Of a DNA stretch of 41,594 nucleotides, positions 15,740 through 25,733 are shown piece after piece. Under the pieces are notes generated by a model. It was given only the letters and a program-made list of their open reading frames with translations, was not told the DNA's origin and searched no databases. The stretch covers positions 1 through 41,594 of the forward strand of contig CAZBGY010000013.1 of NCBI GenBank assembly GCA_964491605.1, in the 5' to 3' direction. The stretch is from DRYS01 sp964491605. Its GTDB lineage: Archaea > Thermoproteota > CALKCG01 > B24 > DRYS01. Position 1 is the stretch's first letter. Every line of letters begins with the position of its first letter. Position numbers and translations under genes: made by a program.

Positions 15740-16715
15740 TCCATTAATCTTCGCTATGCATATAGCCTATAGAATCGGAGTCTACGGTATAGCTGCTTTA
15801 AGCCTAAACATAGAGTATGGATATACGGGGCTATCAAATTTCGGTAAGGCTGCATTCCTCATGGTAGGTGCATATACAGCAGCCATAGCGGTTGAGAACG
15901 GCTTACACCCGGCTATAGCCCTACTCCTATCCGTAATGGTATCCGGGGGTACAGGTTTGTCGGCATCGCTATTCGCCTTGAAGTTTAGGGAGGATTATCT
16001 AGCTATCACTATGCTAGCATTCGCCGAGATAGCTAGACTGATCCTGAGGAATTTCGACGACTCCATCCGAGCTCTAATCAAGTTTATAACAGGTGTGGAG
16101 AGCTCCATCAATATATTCGGCGGTGTTCACGGTAAGGTTGTGAGAAGCTTCATAAGCATACCTGGAGACTATAGGCTATACAATATAGCTCAGCTAGGTT
16201 TAGTGTACGGCCTCCTAGCTGTCTCATATCTATTCGTAAAGCTGCTATCCGATTCCCCCTATGGTCGTATACTCCGTGCTATCAGAGAGGATGAACTCGC
16301 ATCCCAAACCCTAGGTAAGAAGACATGGGTGTATAAGATGCAATCCATAAGCTTAGGCTCCATGCTCGCAGGATTAGCCGGAGCTTTAAGCGCTCAGTTT
16401 GAAGGATACATAAGTCCTGAAAGCTTCCAGCCTCATCTAACCTTTGCTATATGGATGATGGTAATACTAGGCGGGGTGGGGAACAACCTCGGTGTCCTCC
16501 TAGGAGCTGCGCTCGTAGAATCTATAGAGGCGGCGGCTCTATTCGTTAAAAGCTTCCTCAGATATCTACCTCTAGACCCGGTGAATATACAATGGATATT
16601 CGTAGGTACTTCCATCATAATCATAGTAGCTTTCAAGCCTAAAGGCCTCCTAGAGGAGCGTCCTATCAAGACGCCCGCCGTAGAGGTGGCTAGACTTGGC
16701 TATACTAGAGGTTAG
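15723..16715 (+). CDS. ABC transporter permease, LivM-like
   Basis: 330 aa with eight to ten helices. LivM features are ALSLNIEYGYTGLSNFGKAAF (about 23-42), the cytoplasmic GRILRAIREDELASQTLGK segment (about 181-199) and the MMVILGGVGNNLGVLLGAAL coupling loop (about 242-261). It pairs with the preceding permease to form the channel. The start is a GTG/TTG-class codon overlapping the previous gene; the 3' end overlaps the next ATPase by 20 bases. Confidence 0.92.
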   Translation: MAHVPDPLIFAMHIAYRIGVYGIAALSLNIEYGYTGLSNFGKAAFLMVGAYTAAIAVENGLHPAIALLLSVMVSGGTGLSASLFALKFREDYLAITMLAFAEIARLILRNFDDSIRALIKFITGVESSINIFGGVHGKVVRSFISIPGDYRLYNIAQLGLVYGLLAVSYLFVKLLSDSPYGRILRAIREDELASQTLGKKTWVYKMQSISLGSMLAGLAGALSAQFEGYISPESFQPHLTFAIWMMVILGGVGNNLGVLLGAALVESIEAAALFVKSFLRYLPLDPVNIQWIFVGTSIIIIVAFKPKGLLEERPIKTPAVEVARLGYTRG

Positions 16716-17466
16716 AAGATTATCGAAGAGTTTCGGAGGACTAAGAGCCGTAGACTCCGTAGATCTAGACGTAGAGGAGGAGACTATAACAGGGCTTATA
16801 GGTCCTAACGGTAGCGGTAAGACCACTCTATTCAATATGATATCAGGGGTTGTACCGAGAGATAGCGGAGAGATATGGTTTGAAGGAGAACGTATCGATG
16901 GTCTTAAACCATTCGAGATCTATAAGAAGGGTATAGTTAGAAGCTTCCAGATACCTAGATTATTCTGGAAGCTTACGGTTTTAGATAACATGTTGCTAGC
17001 CGTCAGAAGATTCGACGGTGAAAGCTTTATAGGCGCTATATTCAGGAGGTGGAAATGGACTGCCGAGGAGAAACATCTAGTAGATAAAGCTCTAGAGATA
17101 CTGGATATATTGGGGTTATCGGATTCAGCATTCAAACCTGCATACCAGCTTTCAGGTGGACAGATGAAGCTTCTAGAGATAGGTAGAGCTCTCATGGCCG
17201 ATCCTAAGCTCCTTCTTCTAGATGAACCTACAGCTGGTGTTAATCCTAAGCTTGCATACAGTATATTCGGGAAGATAGAGGATATACGTAGAGCGTACGG
17301 TACCACCTTCTTTATCATAGAGCATAGGGTTGAAACACTATTCTCTCACGCAGATTGGGTGTATGTAATGAGTAACGGTAGCCTTATATACGGAGGTAAA
17401 CCTAGCGGGGTTATCTCTGATAGTAGGGTTCAGAAGGCATACCTGGGTGATATTCATGCTACTTAG
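16696..17466 (+). CDS. ABC transporter ATPase, LivG-like
   Basis: 256 aa, TTG start. Walker A is GPNGSGKTT (about 36-44), the signature is LSGGQMKLLEIGRAL (about 154-168), Walker B is LLLLDEPTAGVNP (about 174-186), and the switch histidine is in FIIEHR. The long insert between Walker A and the signature is typical of LivG. It powers import together with the LivF-like partner. Confidence 0.93.
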   Translation: MAILEVRRLSKSFGGLRAVDSVDLDVEEETITGLIGPNGSGKTTLFNMISGVVPRDSGEIWFEGERIDGLKPFEIYKKGIVRSFQIPRLFWKLTVLDNMLLAVRRFDGESFIGAIFRRWKWTAEEKHLVDKALEILDILGLSDSAFKPAYQLSGGQMKLLEIGRALMADPKLLLLDEPTAGVNPKLAYSIFGKIEDIRRAYGTTFFIIEHRVETLFSHADWVYVMSNGSLIYGGKPSGVISDSRVQKAYLGDIHAT

Positions 17467-18187
17467 AACGGTAGATCTAAGCGTAGGGTATGGAGATTTG
17501 AGGATCGTGCAGGGTGTATCATTGGAAGTTAAAGATGGGGAGGTCGTAAGCCTACTAGGTCCTAACGGTAGCGGTAAATCAACCTTGATAAAGGGTATAG
17601 TAGGCTTAGCTAAGGTATTCGAAGGTAAGGTATTCGTAGACGGGCAGGATGTAACCGGTATACCGACATATAAGCTTATCAGGATGGGGGTGGGCTACGT
17701 TCCTCAGAGGCTCAACATATTCCCAAACCTGACCGTGAAGGAGAATCTTGAGGTTAGCGTAAGCTGGCTTGATAAGAGTAGAGCTAGGGAGAGGATCCTA
17801 GAGCTGGTAGAATTGTTCCCAGAGCTTAAGCCTAAACTCGACTATAAAGCTGGCTTACTAAGCGGAGGTGAGAGGCAGATACTCGCTTTAGCTAGAGCCT
17901 TCATGGCTGAACCGAAAGTACTCCTGTTAGATGAGCCTACTGCAAGCCTCAGTCCTATGATCGCCGATAAAATCTTTAAGTATATAAGGGAGGTGGCGTC
18001 TAGCGGCGTAGCCATCATGGTGGCGGAGCAGAATGTAGCGAAGGCATTGAGGAACTCTGATAGGAGCTACATACTAGTCTCCGGTAGATGCGTATCTGAA
18101 GCATCATCCACATCGTATTTGACAGATGAACAGCTTAGAAAGATATACTTGGAATTCATAAGTGTTAAACCTGATAGCTCTCTATAA
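17447..18187 (+). CDS. ABC transporter ATPase, LivF-like
   Basis: 246 aa from GTG at 17447, or 243 aa from ATG at 17456. Walker A is GPNGSGKST, the signature is LSGGERQILALARAF, Walker B is VLLLDEPTASLSP, and the switch is VAEQNV in place of the usual histidine, which is normal for LivF. It ends the five-gene importer operon; all five genes overlap or touch. Confidence 0.93.
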   Translation: MIFMLLRTVDLSVGYGDLRIVQGVSLEVKDGEVVSLLGPNGSGKSTLIKGIVGLAKVFEGKVFVDGQDVTGIPTYKLIRMGVGYVPQRLNIFPNLTVKENLEVSVSWLDKSRARERILELVELFPELKPKLDYKAGLLSGGERQILALARAFMAEPKVLLLDEPTASLSPMIADKIFKYIREVASSGVAIMVAEQNVAKALRNSDRSYILVSGRCVSEASSTSYLTDEQLRKIYLEFISVKPDSSL

Positions 18188-18253
18188 TCATATGCATCGT
18201 GATCGATCCAGATACACTTAAGAGTATCGTCTATCCTTAAAACCTGTGTAGGG

Positions 18254-20569
18254 ATGCGGATAGCCTTCTACCCTATAGATATCGATTATAGGGAGGATCC
18301 ATCCCTCTCAATCAGGCTTTGGGGGATTTGCAGCGATGGGAGTCGTACGGTGGTATTCGATGATAGATTCAGACAATACTTCTTCATCATACCTAAAGAA
18401 GGCTACTCATCTAAGCTACTCGAGGAGCTGAAGATCCAGGGGTTGACATTCTACGAGGTTGAAAGGAGATTTTTCGGTAGGCCGATCAAAGCGTTTAGGG
18501 TTGAATCTAGTAATATAAAGTTGCTCGGCGAAGCTTTAGCTAGGTTATCTAAGAGCCGATATGTAGATAAGATTCTCGAAGACGATCTTAGAGCTTCTAC
18601 GCATTATATGCTGGAGAAGCAGGTTAAGCTATGTAACTGGGTAGAAGCTGATGTAGAATCCATCGATGTAGATGGGTTTAAAGTGGATAGGGCGTATAGG
18701 CTTATCGGTGAACTAAAGATCATCGATACGCTTATACCTCAGCTACGTATATTAGCATTCCATACATACCCTCTATCACGTTTCGGCTCACCTAACCCAG
18801 AGCTAGATCCTATAGCCGTTATAACAGTAGGGACATCTGATGGATGCATAGAGCAGTATACCTTAGAGGATGGGGAGAAGTCTATGCTGCTGAGATTCGT
18901 AGAGTTCGTAGATAGATACAACCCAGATATCGTGGTAGGGTTTGAATCTAATAGATTCCATTGGCCGTTCATTATCAGAAGGGCGTCGGTGAACGGTGTT
19001 AAGCTATCGATAGGTAGGGATGGCAGCCCCCCGCATACGAGTGTATACGGGCATATATCCATACCGGGTCGTGTAAACCTCGATCTATACGATTTCGTAG
19101 AAGATCTATACGAAGTTAAGTCTAAGGATCTTGAAGGGCTTGCAGAGTATCTAGGAGTAAAGTTTCCACGCAAGCCCATCCCTGATTTTAAGGTTTCAGA
19201 GCTATGGAGTAGAAGCGATGGGAGAATCGAAGTTAAAGAGTCTGGCAGGATGATCGTAGAAGCTTTACTCAAGCTATCTGAAGAGATAATCCCGCTAGAT
19301 CTCCAGCTATCATCTATAGTAGGCCTCCCACCGGATCATGTATTCACGGCGGCCGTAGGTTTTAGGGTTGAATCGCATCTGATATTTGAGGCTATCAGTA
19401 GAGGCGAACTTATACCTAAACGCGGTGAGATCGAGTACGAAAGATATGCCGGAGCTATAGTACTCGAACCTAAACCCGGTATACATGAAGATGTCCTCGT
19501 ATTGGACTTCAAATCGCTCTACCCATCCCTTATAATCAAGTATAATATATCGCCGGATACATATGTGGAGAATGGTGAAGCTCTAGGCGTAAGCTTCCAT
19601 GAAGCACCTGAGGTTAAGCATAAATTCAGGATGGAGCCTAGAGGTATGTATCCCGAAGCATTATCCAAGCTTCTTAGAGCTAGGGATGAGATTAGAGCTA
19701 AGCTTAAGGAGGTTGAACCGGGTACTGTCATGTATAAGTTATTGGATGCAAGGCAGAAGGCTATAAAGATAGTAGCTAACGCTACGTATGGGTATGCAGG
19801 ATGGGTTGGAGCTCGCTGGTATATGAAGCCTGTAGCTGAATCCGTCGCAGCTTGGGGTCGAGCTACGCTTAGGTCAGTACTAGACTATGCGTCTAGGATA
19901 AATCTCAAAGTAGTGTACGGAGATACAGACTCTATATTCGTAGAATACGATGAAGATAAGATCGATAAGCTTGTAAGATTTGTAGAAGAAGAGCTCGGTC
20001 TAGATATAAAGCCCGACGTACGCTATAGACGTGTACTGTTCACCGAGGCTAAGAAGCGTTACGTAGGTCTCACAGATGATGGACGTATAGATTTCGTAGG
20101 CTTCGAAGCTGTGAGGGGTGATTGGAGTATGCTAGCTAAGATCGTTCAGGAAGCCGTAGCAGATTCGATACTTAGAGAGGGATCCATAGCTAAAGCGATC
20201 GCGCTATCAAGGGATTATATGAGTATGGCTCGTAGAGGTATCTTACCGCTAGAATACTTCATAGTATGGAAGACTATATCGAAACCCCTAGAAGAATATA
20301 AGGTTAGAGCTCCTCACATAGAAGCTGCTAGGAAACTCATAGCTAAAGGCTTCAAGATAGGTCCAGGCGATCGAGTAGGGTATGTGATCGTTAAGAGAGC
20401 ATCCCAGAAGCTATACGAGAAAGCTGAACCATACATATATGCTAGAGTGGAAGATCTAGATGTAGACTACTATATAGAGAACCAGGTGTTGCCAGCCGCT
20501 CTAAGAATACTCGAAGTCTTAGGTGTACGGAGAGAACAGCTTCTAGGAAAACAGTCAACCCTCTTCTAG
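18254..20569 (+). CDS. family B DNA polymerase, exonuclease motifs lost
   Basis: 771 aa. The polymerase motifs are intact: A, DFKSLYPSL at about 418-426; B, KIVANATYGYAG at about 505-516; C, YGDTDS at 555-560. The proofreading domain is present but its acids are gone. ExoI has FHTY (169-172) where D-x-E is expected, ExoII has NRFHWP (233-238) instead of N-x3-F-D, and ExoIII around 327-337 lacks the Y-x3-D pair. It should synthesise DNA without proofreading. It ends GKQSTLF, resembling a short PCNA-interacting tail. The subfamily looks nearest PolB3-like in length and motif spacing, but that is an estimate. It stands alone. Confidence 0.93.
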   Translation: MRIAFYPIDIDYREDPSLSIRLWGICSDGSRTVVFDDRFRQYFFIIPKEGYSSKLLEELKIQGLTFYEVERRFFGRPIKAFRVESSNIKLLGEALARLSKSRYVDKILEDDLRASTHYMLEKQVKLCNWVEADVESIDVDGFKVDRAYRLIGELKIIDTLIPQLRILAFHTYPLSRFGSPNPELDPIAVITVGTSDGCIEQYTLEDGEKSMLLRFVEFVDRYNPDIVVGFESNRFHWPFIIRRASVNGVKLSIGRDGSPPHTSVYGHISIPGRVNLDLYDFVEDLYEVKSKDLEGLAEYLGVKFPRKPIPDFKVSELWSRSDGRIEVKESGRMIVEALLKLSEEIIPLDLQLSSIVGLPPDHVFTAAVGFRVESHLIFEAISRGELIPKRGEIEYERYAGAIVLEPKPGIHEDVLVLDFKSLYPSLIIKYNISPDTYVENGEALGVSFHEAPEVKHKFRMEPRGMYPEALSKLLRARDEIRAKLKEVEPGTVMYKLLDARQKAIKIVANATYGYAGWVGARWYMKPVAESVAAWGRATLRSVLDYASRINLKVVYGDTDSIFVEYDEDKIDKLVRFVEEELGLDIKPDVRYRRVLFTEAKKRYVGLTDDGRIDFVGFEAVRGDWSMLAKIVQEAVADSILREGSIAKAIALSRDYMSMARRGILPLEYFIVWKTISKPLEEYKVRAPHIEAARKLIAKGFKIGPGDRVGYVIVKRASQKLYEKAEPYIYARVEDLDVDYYIENQVLPAALRILEVLGVRREQLLGKQSTLF

Positions 20570-20612
20570 AAATACTAGACCGGTCACCATAAGGGGTTTA
20601 AATCCATGTAAA

Positions 20613-20622
20613 CTTTAAATAA
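20613..20622 (+). promoter_or_regulatory. TATA box of tRNA-Gly
   Basis: CTTTAAATAA, about 43 bases before the mature 5' end, suits a transcript with a short leader. Confidence 0.5.
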
Positions 20623-20656
20623 CCTCCTAACCGATAATATCGGGTAGCATAGCTAT

Positions 20657-20932
20657 CTATGAATGCGGCCGTGGTCTAGACTGGTTAGGATGGAGGCCCT
20701 CCAAGCCTCTGGTCGCGGGTTCAAATCCCGCCGGCCGCATCCCCACCCTAAAATCGAGGGTGCATCCAGATAACATTACCCTGTATACGCTTCTGTATAT
20801 AGGTGGTATGATGTATCCTCTAACATAGGCTATCACTACGATTATCGTAAATATTATTATAGCTATCAAAGCTACGGCTAATATTATCCTATACATTATG
20901 CGTGTAGCAAGCTTACACAATAGTATACCCAT
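20657..20932 (-). CDS. doubtful small membrane protein frame
   Basis: 91 codons. The first 60 make sense as a single-helix membrane protein (IILAVALIAIIIFTIIVVIAY) and a TATA-containing palindrome lies just upstream. The last 27 codons are the antisense of tRNA-Gly, a well-known source of false proteins. If real, the gene collides with the tRNA; the C-terminus may be a decayed extension. Confidence 0.25.
   Translation of the reverse strand: MGILLCKLATRIMYRIILAVALIAIIIFTIIVVIAYVRGYIIPPIYRSVYRVMLSGCTLDFRVGMRPAGFEPATRGLEGLHPNQSRPRPHS
20665..20739 (+). tRNA. tRNA-Gly (TCC)
   Basis: 75 nt. The acceptor is GCGGCCG/CGGCCGC, the anticodon stem GAGGC/GCCTC with loop CCTCCAA (anticodon TCC), the T-arm GCGGG, TTCAAAT, CCCGC, and the discriminator A. 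There is no encoded CCA and no intron. Confidence 0.95.
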
Positions 20933-20940
20933 ATAATCCT

Positions 20941-20971
20941 TCTCGGTGTAATGTTTATAAATATTACCGAG
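20941..20971. promoter_or_regulatory. palindrome centred on TTTATAAA
   Basis: Imperfect inverted repeat: GTAATG TTTATAAA TATTAC, flanked by TCTCGG and CCGAGA with two extra bases on the left. It lies after the M24 peptidase and before the small minus-strand frame, at a promoter distance from the latter. Placed over a TATA box it could be a repressor site, or it may be a terminator-like hairpin. Confidence 0.4.
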
Positions 20972-21002
20972 ATTCTCGGATCCTTCAGCAGATACCCTAA
21001 GC

Positions 21003-22049
21003 CTATATGCTTGTTATGGATCTTATCTCCTCCCCTACTATATACATATCTTCATCTCTAACCCCTACTATACCTGGGATATATATGCCCGGCTCTATGG
21101 TTACCACGCAGTTCTCCGGTATAGTATACTCGCTTACCGGGTTCAAAAATGGAGGTTCATGTATGTCTAACCCTACACCGTGGCCGAGACCATGTATGAA
21201 GAATTCCCCATAGCCAGAATCTGCTATAACATCTCTAGCGGCTTTATCAACCTCCTGTGAGGATACCCCGGGCTTAAGGATCTCCAACGCTCTATCTTTA
21301 GCTCTATGCACCACCTCGAGTAGATGGCTATACTTCCGCTCGAAATCTCCGAGTAGGTAGGTCCTAGTTATATCGGACCTATAGCCTTTATAAGATGCGC
21401 CTAAATCGACTACTACTACATCATCCCTCTCTATACGTCTGAACGATGGCTTAGCATGAGGCTTCGAAGATGAAGTTGATGAAGCTACTATAGTCTGGAA
21501 AGCCGGTGATTCCGCCCCCATCCTACGCATAGTATACTCTGCCTCAACTGCTAGCTCCCACTCAGATACGCCTGGCTCAAGTATATCTGCAACTCTATCC
21601 ATAGCTTTCCGAGCTATCTCCGCAGCTTTAGCTATAAGCTCAATCTCGTATAGATCCTTCTTCATCCTCATCCTCCATATAATATCTGTGCACTCCTTAA
21701 GATCGGCTATATTCTTACGTATCGCTTCGTAATCCCTCACAGATAATCTATCGAAGAATATAGTCGAAGGCTTCCTCTCAGATATGATACGCATCACTAT
21801 ATCCATGAACTTATCTTCAGGTCCATACACCTCTAAGGCTAAGAATCTACCCACCCTTGATCTAGCCTCCTCCTCTTCGAGTTTAGGTACTATGAGTATC
21901 GCTTCATCGCAACCGGCTATCAAACATCCGGTATCCACACCGGTAAAGTATAGGAGGTTCGATTGATCCATCAACATCGCATATGAATCGTAGCTGAGAT
22001 TCAGCTCTTTTATCAATATCTGCAACCTTCTAGCCGATATCTCATCCAA
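21003..22049 (-). CDS. M24 family aminopeptidase (Xaa-Pro type)
   Basis: 348 aa. The creatinase-like N-terminal domain (about 1-125) is followed by the pita-bread catalytic domain with all five metal ligands: D and D in VVDLGASYKGYRSDITRT (about 222-239), H in HGLGHGVGLDIHEPP (about 285-299), E in TIEPGIY and E in VRDEDMY near the C-terminus. Length and layout fit Xaa-Pro dipeptidase/aminopeptidase, which cleaves bonds before proline in peptides. It is divergent from the SMC operon. Confidence 0.93.
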   Translation of the reverse strand: MDEISARRLQILIKELNLSYDSYAMLMDQSNLLYFTGVDTGCLIAGCDEAILIVPKLEEEEARSRVGRFLALEVYGPEDKFMDIVMRIISERKPSTIFFDRLSVRDYEAIRKNIADLKECTDIIWRMRMKKDLYEIELIAKAAEIARKAMDRVADILEPGVSEWELAVEAEYTMRRMGAESPAFQTIVASSTSSSKPHAKPSFRRIERDDVVVVDLGASYKGYRSDITRTYLLGDFERKYSHLLEVVHRAKDRALEILKPGVSSQEVDKAARDVIADSGYGEFFIHGLGHGVGLDIHEPPFLNPVSEYTIPENCVVTIEPGIYIPGIVGVRDEDMYIVGEEIRSITSI

Positions 22050-22219
22050 TACATAGCCCCCCTACGAGTATTCTACGATGCATAATATCCTAGAAGTTAT
22101 TATCCAGCTGTATATCGGTTTTTAACTATTATAGTGTATGAGGGTTTAATCCTAGTAGCCTTTATAGTTTCATAGCCGGGTTGGTAGATCTCTAAGGTTA
22201 GAGGAGAAGTAGATATAGC

Positions 22220-25200
22220 ATGGTCTATATAAAGCGTATAGAGATTAAAGGGTTTAAATCGTTTAGAAGTCGGACGATAATCAATCTATGTAAGGGTCTC
22301 AACGTTATAACAGGTCCGAATGGATCTGGGAAGAGCAATATAGTGGATGCCATAAAGTTTGCTCTAGGTGAGCTTAACCCTAGAATGTTGAGGGTTGAAA
22401 AATTCTCAGAGCTTATATGCGATAGTCTCGAAGCGGATTCCAGGAAGGCCTACGTGAATCTCGTACTAGATAATAGCGATAGACTGATACCTATAGATGA
22501 TGAGGAGGTTGAGATTCAACGTTCGATCGACGGTAGCGGTAGGATGGTCTATAAGGTTAACGGACGTAGATCGTCGAGGGAGGCTATCGTAAATATGCTA
22601 TCTACGATAGGGTTATCGCCTTCAGGCGCTAACATAATCATGCAGGGTACCGTAACTAGGATAATCGACCTCCCCCCTAAACGTAGAAGGGAGCTTCTAG
22701 AAGAGATAGTAGGCATATCTGCATACGATGAGAAGAAAGCTAAAGCGGAAGAGGAGCTTAGGAAAGCTGAGATAAACTTCAGGGTAGCCGAAGCTAAGCT
22801 TGAAGCTATAGGAGAGCAGCTCGAAAAGCTAGCTAGGGAGAGGGAGCAAGCTTTGAAGTATATAGATTTGAAAGCTAGGGTTACGAAGTTGCGGATAACG
22901 CTTCTATCGGCTAGAATACTAAGTTTAAGAAGGGAGCTAGAGGATCTATCTAGAGAATACGGAAAGATCCAATCAGATATCGAAGCTCTACGTAGCCGAC
23001 TTGAACTCCTTAAAGCTGAGCGTAAGAGTATAGAGGATGAGCTTGCAAACCTACCTATCCAGCCTAACGAAGCCGACAGTCTCTCACCGCAGCTTTCACG
23101 ATTGAGAGAAGCTAGAATTAGACTTGAAGAAGTGTTGAAATCTATAGATGATGAAAGCCTATCGGTTAGGGAGATGCAGAAGAATCTGGAGGAGAGGCTA
23201 TCTAGCGTGGAAGCTGAGATTAAAAGCATAGCCGAGAGGATCGAGACTCTATCCGTAGAGGAATCCGAGCTTACTAAAGCTATAGATAGGAAGAGGGCTG
23301 AGTACCGCTCGCTCATGGATCGTATAGGCAGGGTAGAATCAAGTCTCAAAGGTGTGTTGGAGGATATCGTAAGGATGCATGGCGAATATATAGAGGCTAT
23401 AGCTATATACTCTCAGCTACGCAGCTCCATACTGGAGTACGAGGCTAAGCTATCGCTCATAGAGAAATCGATAAAATCTAGGGAGGATTCGCTGAGAAAG
23501 CTTGATAGCGTAGAAGCTTCTATAAAAAAGCAGGTAGAAGCCGTTCGATCGGCTAAACTTAAGCTTCAAGAAGCCGCTGTGAAGCTTCTCGATAGACTTC
23601 AAACCCTCTTATCGAATATAGAAGCGTTGAATACCAGATCCGATTCAGCTCTCTCACTGGTATACAGATGTAGGGAGGTTGTATCCTATCTAAGATCACA
23701 GCTGGAAACAACCGATAAGTTGGTGAATATCCATTCTCTAAGGGAGGCTATCCTCCGGATAGCCTCTGAGGATCCATCGCTAGGTATCTACGGGTTGCTA
23801 TCCGATAACGTTAAGTTTAACTGTGATTTCAGAGCGGCTCTAGAATCTGCAGCCGGTATACTTCTCAACGCCGTTATCGTTAAAGATCTGGATTCATGCC
23901 TTATATGTTTAGATAAACTGAGAAGTCTAAATCTCGGCAAAGCTATAGTGATTCCGCTCTCAGAGATTAGGTCAGTAGGTTTAACGGATTATCCATCCAT
24001 AGATGGCGTTATAGGCTTATCTTCAGACTTCGTAGAGTATCCTTCAGAGTTTAAACCCGTCATAGATCTAATTTTCGGAGCTACGCTGATAGTTTCGAAT
24101 AGGAGTTTAGCATTAGAGCTTTCGAGAAAGGGTTTCAGATCGGTTACGGTCGATGGCGAGGTATACGAGCCTGAAGGCCTTATCAGGATCGGTTCCTCCC
24201 TAAATCTAGACTACTCTAGATTCCTAGCTAAACGTAGGCTTCTATCGATCTTAGTAAATCTATCAAAACGTCTGGAGAAAGCTGTAGAGGATAAATCTGA
24301 ACTTAAGAAGTCGCTGCTAGATGAGTGTAGAAGCATCCGTAGAAGCTACGTAGAGTTTGAGAAGAAGATTGCGGTCGTAGATCTATACGAAGATATCCTC
24401 GAGAAAGAGCTAGCTAGGATCGATGAGCGTAGGAGATCTATCGAGCAGGAGATCCTCAACCTACGCGGAGAGGCTGATCGGCTTAGAGCGGAGGTTGATT
24501 CCAAACGAGCCGATACTAGATCTTTCGAGAAGAAGCTTGGACTCATATTCAAGCAGTTCTCAGATACCGCTTCCAAGCTTAGCTTATCGAATCTGGGTGA
24601 TGATATCCGTAGAGAGATATCGAGTATAGCTTCCGAGATATCTAATCTAGAGGAAACTCTACTGAGGGTTAGATCTGAGAAATCGATGCTTCAAGGTAGA
24701 CTAGAGATGCTTGGAGGTAGGGAGTATCGTATGGTTAAAGATGAGTTGAGCAAGCTGTCAGAAACTTTGCGTTCGCTTCAAAGTAGGCGTCTAAGTGTGG
24801 AGGAGCAGTTAAAGGATATAGATCGCTCGATACATAGGATCGAATCTGAGATTAGATCCAGAGGCGTCGGAGTTGATTCCAAAGCCTCGCATTTATATGA
24901 AAGGTTATCTGCTATCAGGATCGAAATGGAATCGGTCGATGAATCATACAGACAGCTTATGGATAGATTACGTGTGATCGAATCTAGCATCTATGAGAGG
25001 AAGGCTAGATTGGAGATGATGGAGGTGGAGCTTCGTAAGCTAGGTTTCGATCAGCCTATATCGGTCGATGATCAGAATCTTTCATCTATAGAAGGATTGA
25101 TAGCTAGGTATGAAGCTGAGATAGAGGCTTTAGGCTCTGTCAACCTTCTATCCGTAGACGAGTATGAGGATGTTAAACGTAGATACGATGAACTGGCCGG

Positions 25201-25732
25201 GAAGGTATCTATATTAAGGGAGGAGAAGCTATCGATAGAGAAGTTCATCAAGGAGATTGAGGATGAAAAGAAGCGTGTATTCACAGAGTTTCTCGATAAA
25301 CTGAATTCTAAGCTTAGAGAGTTCTTTTCAAAGTTCACGGGCGGAGGGGATGCATGGCTTGAACCTGAGAATAAGATCGATATATTCGACGGCGGCATCG
25401 ATCTTATAACAGTGTTCCCGGGTAAACCTAGACGCTCCATAAGTATAGCTAGCGGAGGTGAGAAGACTATCGCCACTCTATCCTTTATATTCGCTCTATC
25501 TAAGCTGAATCCCACATTGATCTACATACTAGATGAGGTTGACGCTCACCTAGATCCTGTAAATCTTGAGAAGCTAGCCTCAGCTTTAAAAGATCTTTCG
25601 AGCGAATGTCAGCTTATAGTTATAAGCTTGAAAGATGTAATCGCATCTAAGGCTGATAGAATCTACGGGGTATACTCTAGAAACGGTCTATCCAGGGTTG
25701 TAGCTACTGCTCTAAGGATGGAGGCTGCTTGA
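22220..25732 (+). CDS. smc: chromosome segregation ATPase SMC
   Basis: 1170 aa, normal for a prokaryotic SMC. The N-terminal ATPase half has Walker A GPNGSGKSN (32-40). Two long heptad-rich coiled coils (about 170-500 and 680-1000) flank a hinge domain (about 510-660, with DNVKFNCDFRAALESAAG). The C-terminal half has signature SGGEK (1078-1082), Walker B YILDEVDAHLD (about 1102-1112) and the D-loop. It dimerises at the hinge and organises chromosomes together with ScpA and ScpB, which follow directly; scpA starts two bases after its stop. Confidence 0.97.
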   Translation: MVYIKRIEIKGFKSFRSRTIINLCKGLNVITGPNGSGKSNIVDAIKFALGELNPRMLRVEKFSELICDSLEADSRKAYVNLVLDNSDRLIPIDDEEVEIQRSIDGSGRMVYKVNGRRSSREAIVNMLSTIGLSPSGANIIMQGTVTRIIDLPPKRRRELLEEIVGISAYDEKKAKAEEELRKAEINFRVAEAKLEAIGEQLEKLAREREQALKYIDLKARVTKLRITLLSARILSLRRELEDLSREYGKIQSDIEALRSRLELLKAERKSIEDELANLPIQPNEADSLSPQLSRLREARIRLEEVLKSIDDESLSVREMQKNLEERLSSVEAEIKSIAERIETLSVEESELTKAIDRKRAEYRSLMDRIGRVESSLKGVLEDIVRMHGEYIEAIAIYSQLRSSILEYEAKLSLIEKSIKSREDSLRKLDSVEASIKKQVEAVRSAKLKLQEAAVKLLDRLQTLLSNIEALNTRSDSALSLVYRCREVVSYLRSQLETTDKLVNIHSLREAILRIASEDPSLGIYGLLSDNVKFNCDFRAALESAAGILLNAVIVKDLDSCLICLDKLRSLNLGKAIVIPLSEIRSVGLTDYPSIDGVIGLSSDFVEYPSEFKPVIDLIFGATLIVSNRSLALELSRKGFRSVTVDGEVYEPEGLIRIGSSLNLDYSRFLAKRRLLSILVNLSKRLEKAVEDKSELKKSLLDECRSIRRSYVEFEKKIAVVDLYEDILEKELARIDERRRSIEQEILNLRGEADRLRAEVDSKRADTRSFEKKLGLIFKQFSDTASKLSLSNLGDDIRREISSIASEISNLEETLLRVRSEKSMLQGRLEMLGGREYRMVKDELSKLSETLRSLQSRRLSVEEQLKDIDRSIHRIESEIRSRGVGVDSKASHLYERLSAIRIEMESVDESYRQLMDRLRVIESSIYERKARLEMMEVELRKLGFDQPISVDDQNLSSIEGLIARYEAEIEALGSVNLLSVDEYEDVKRRYDELAGKVSILREEKLSIEKFIKEIEDEKKRVFTEFLDKLNSKLREFFSKFTGGGDAWLEPENKIDIFDGGIDLITVFPGKPRRSISIASGGEKTIATLSFIFALSKLNPTLIYILDEVDAHLDPVNLEKLASALKDLSSECQLIVISLKDVIASKADRIYGVYSRNGLSRVVATALRMEAA

Positions 25733-25733
25733 A

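Noticed and set aside
20657..20740. Protein ending GFEPATRGLEGLHPNQSRPRP
   Set aside because: This text is the antisense translation of tRNA-Gly, a common false protein; only the N-terminal hydrophobic part of that frame is kept, at low confidence.
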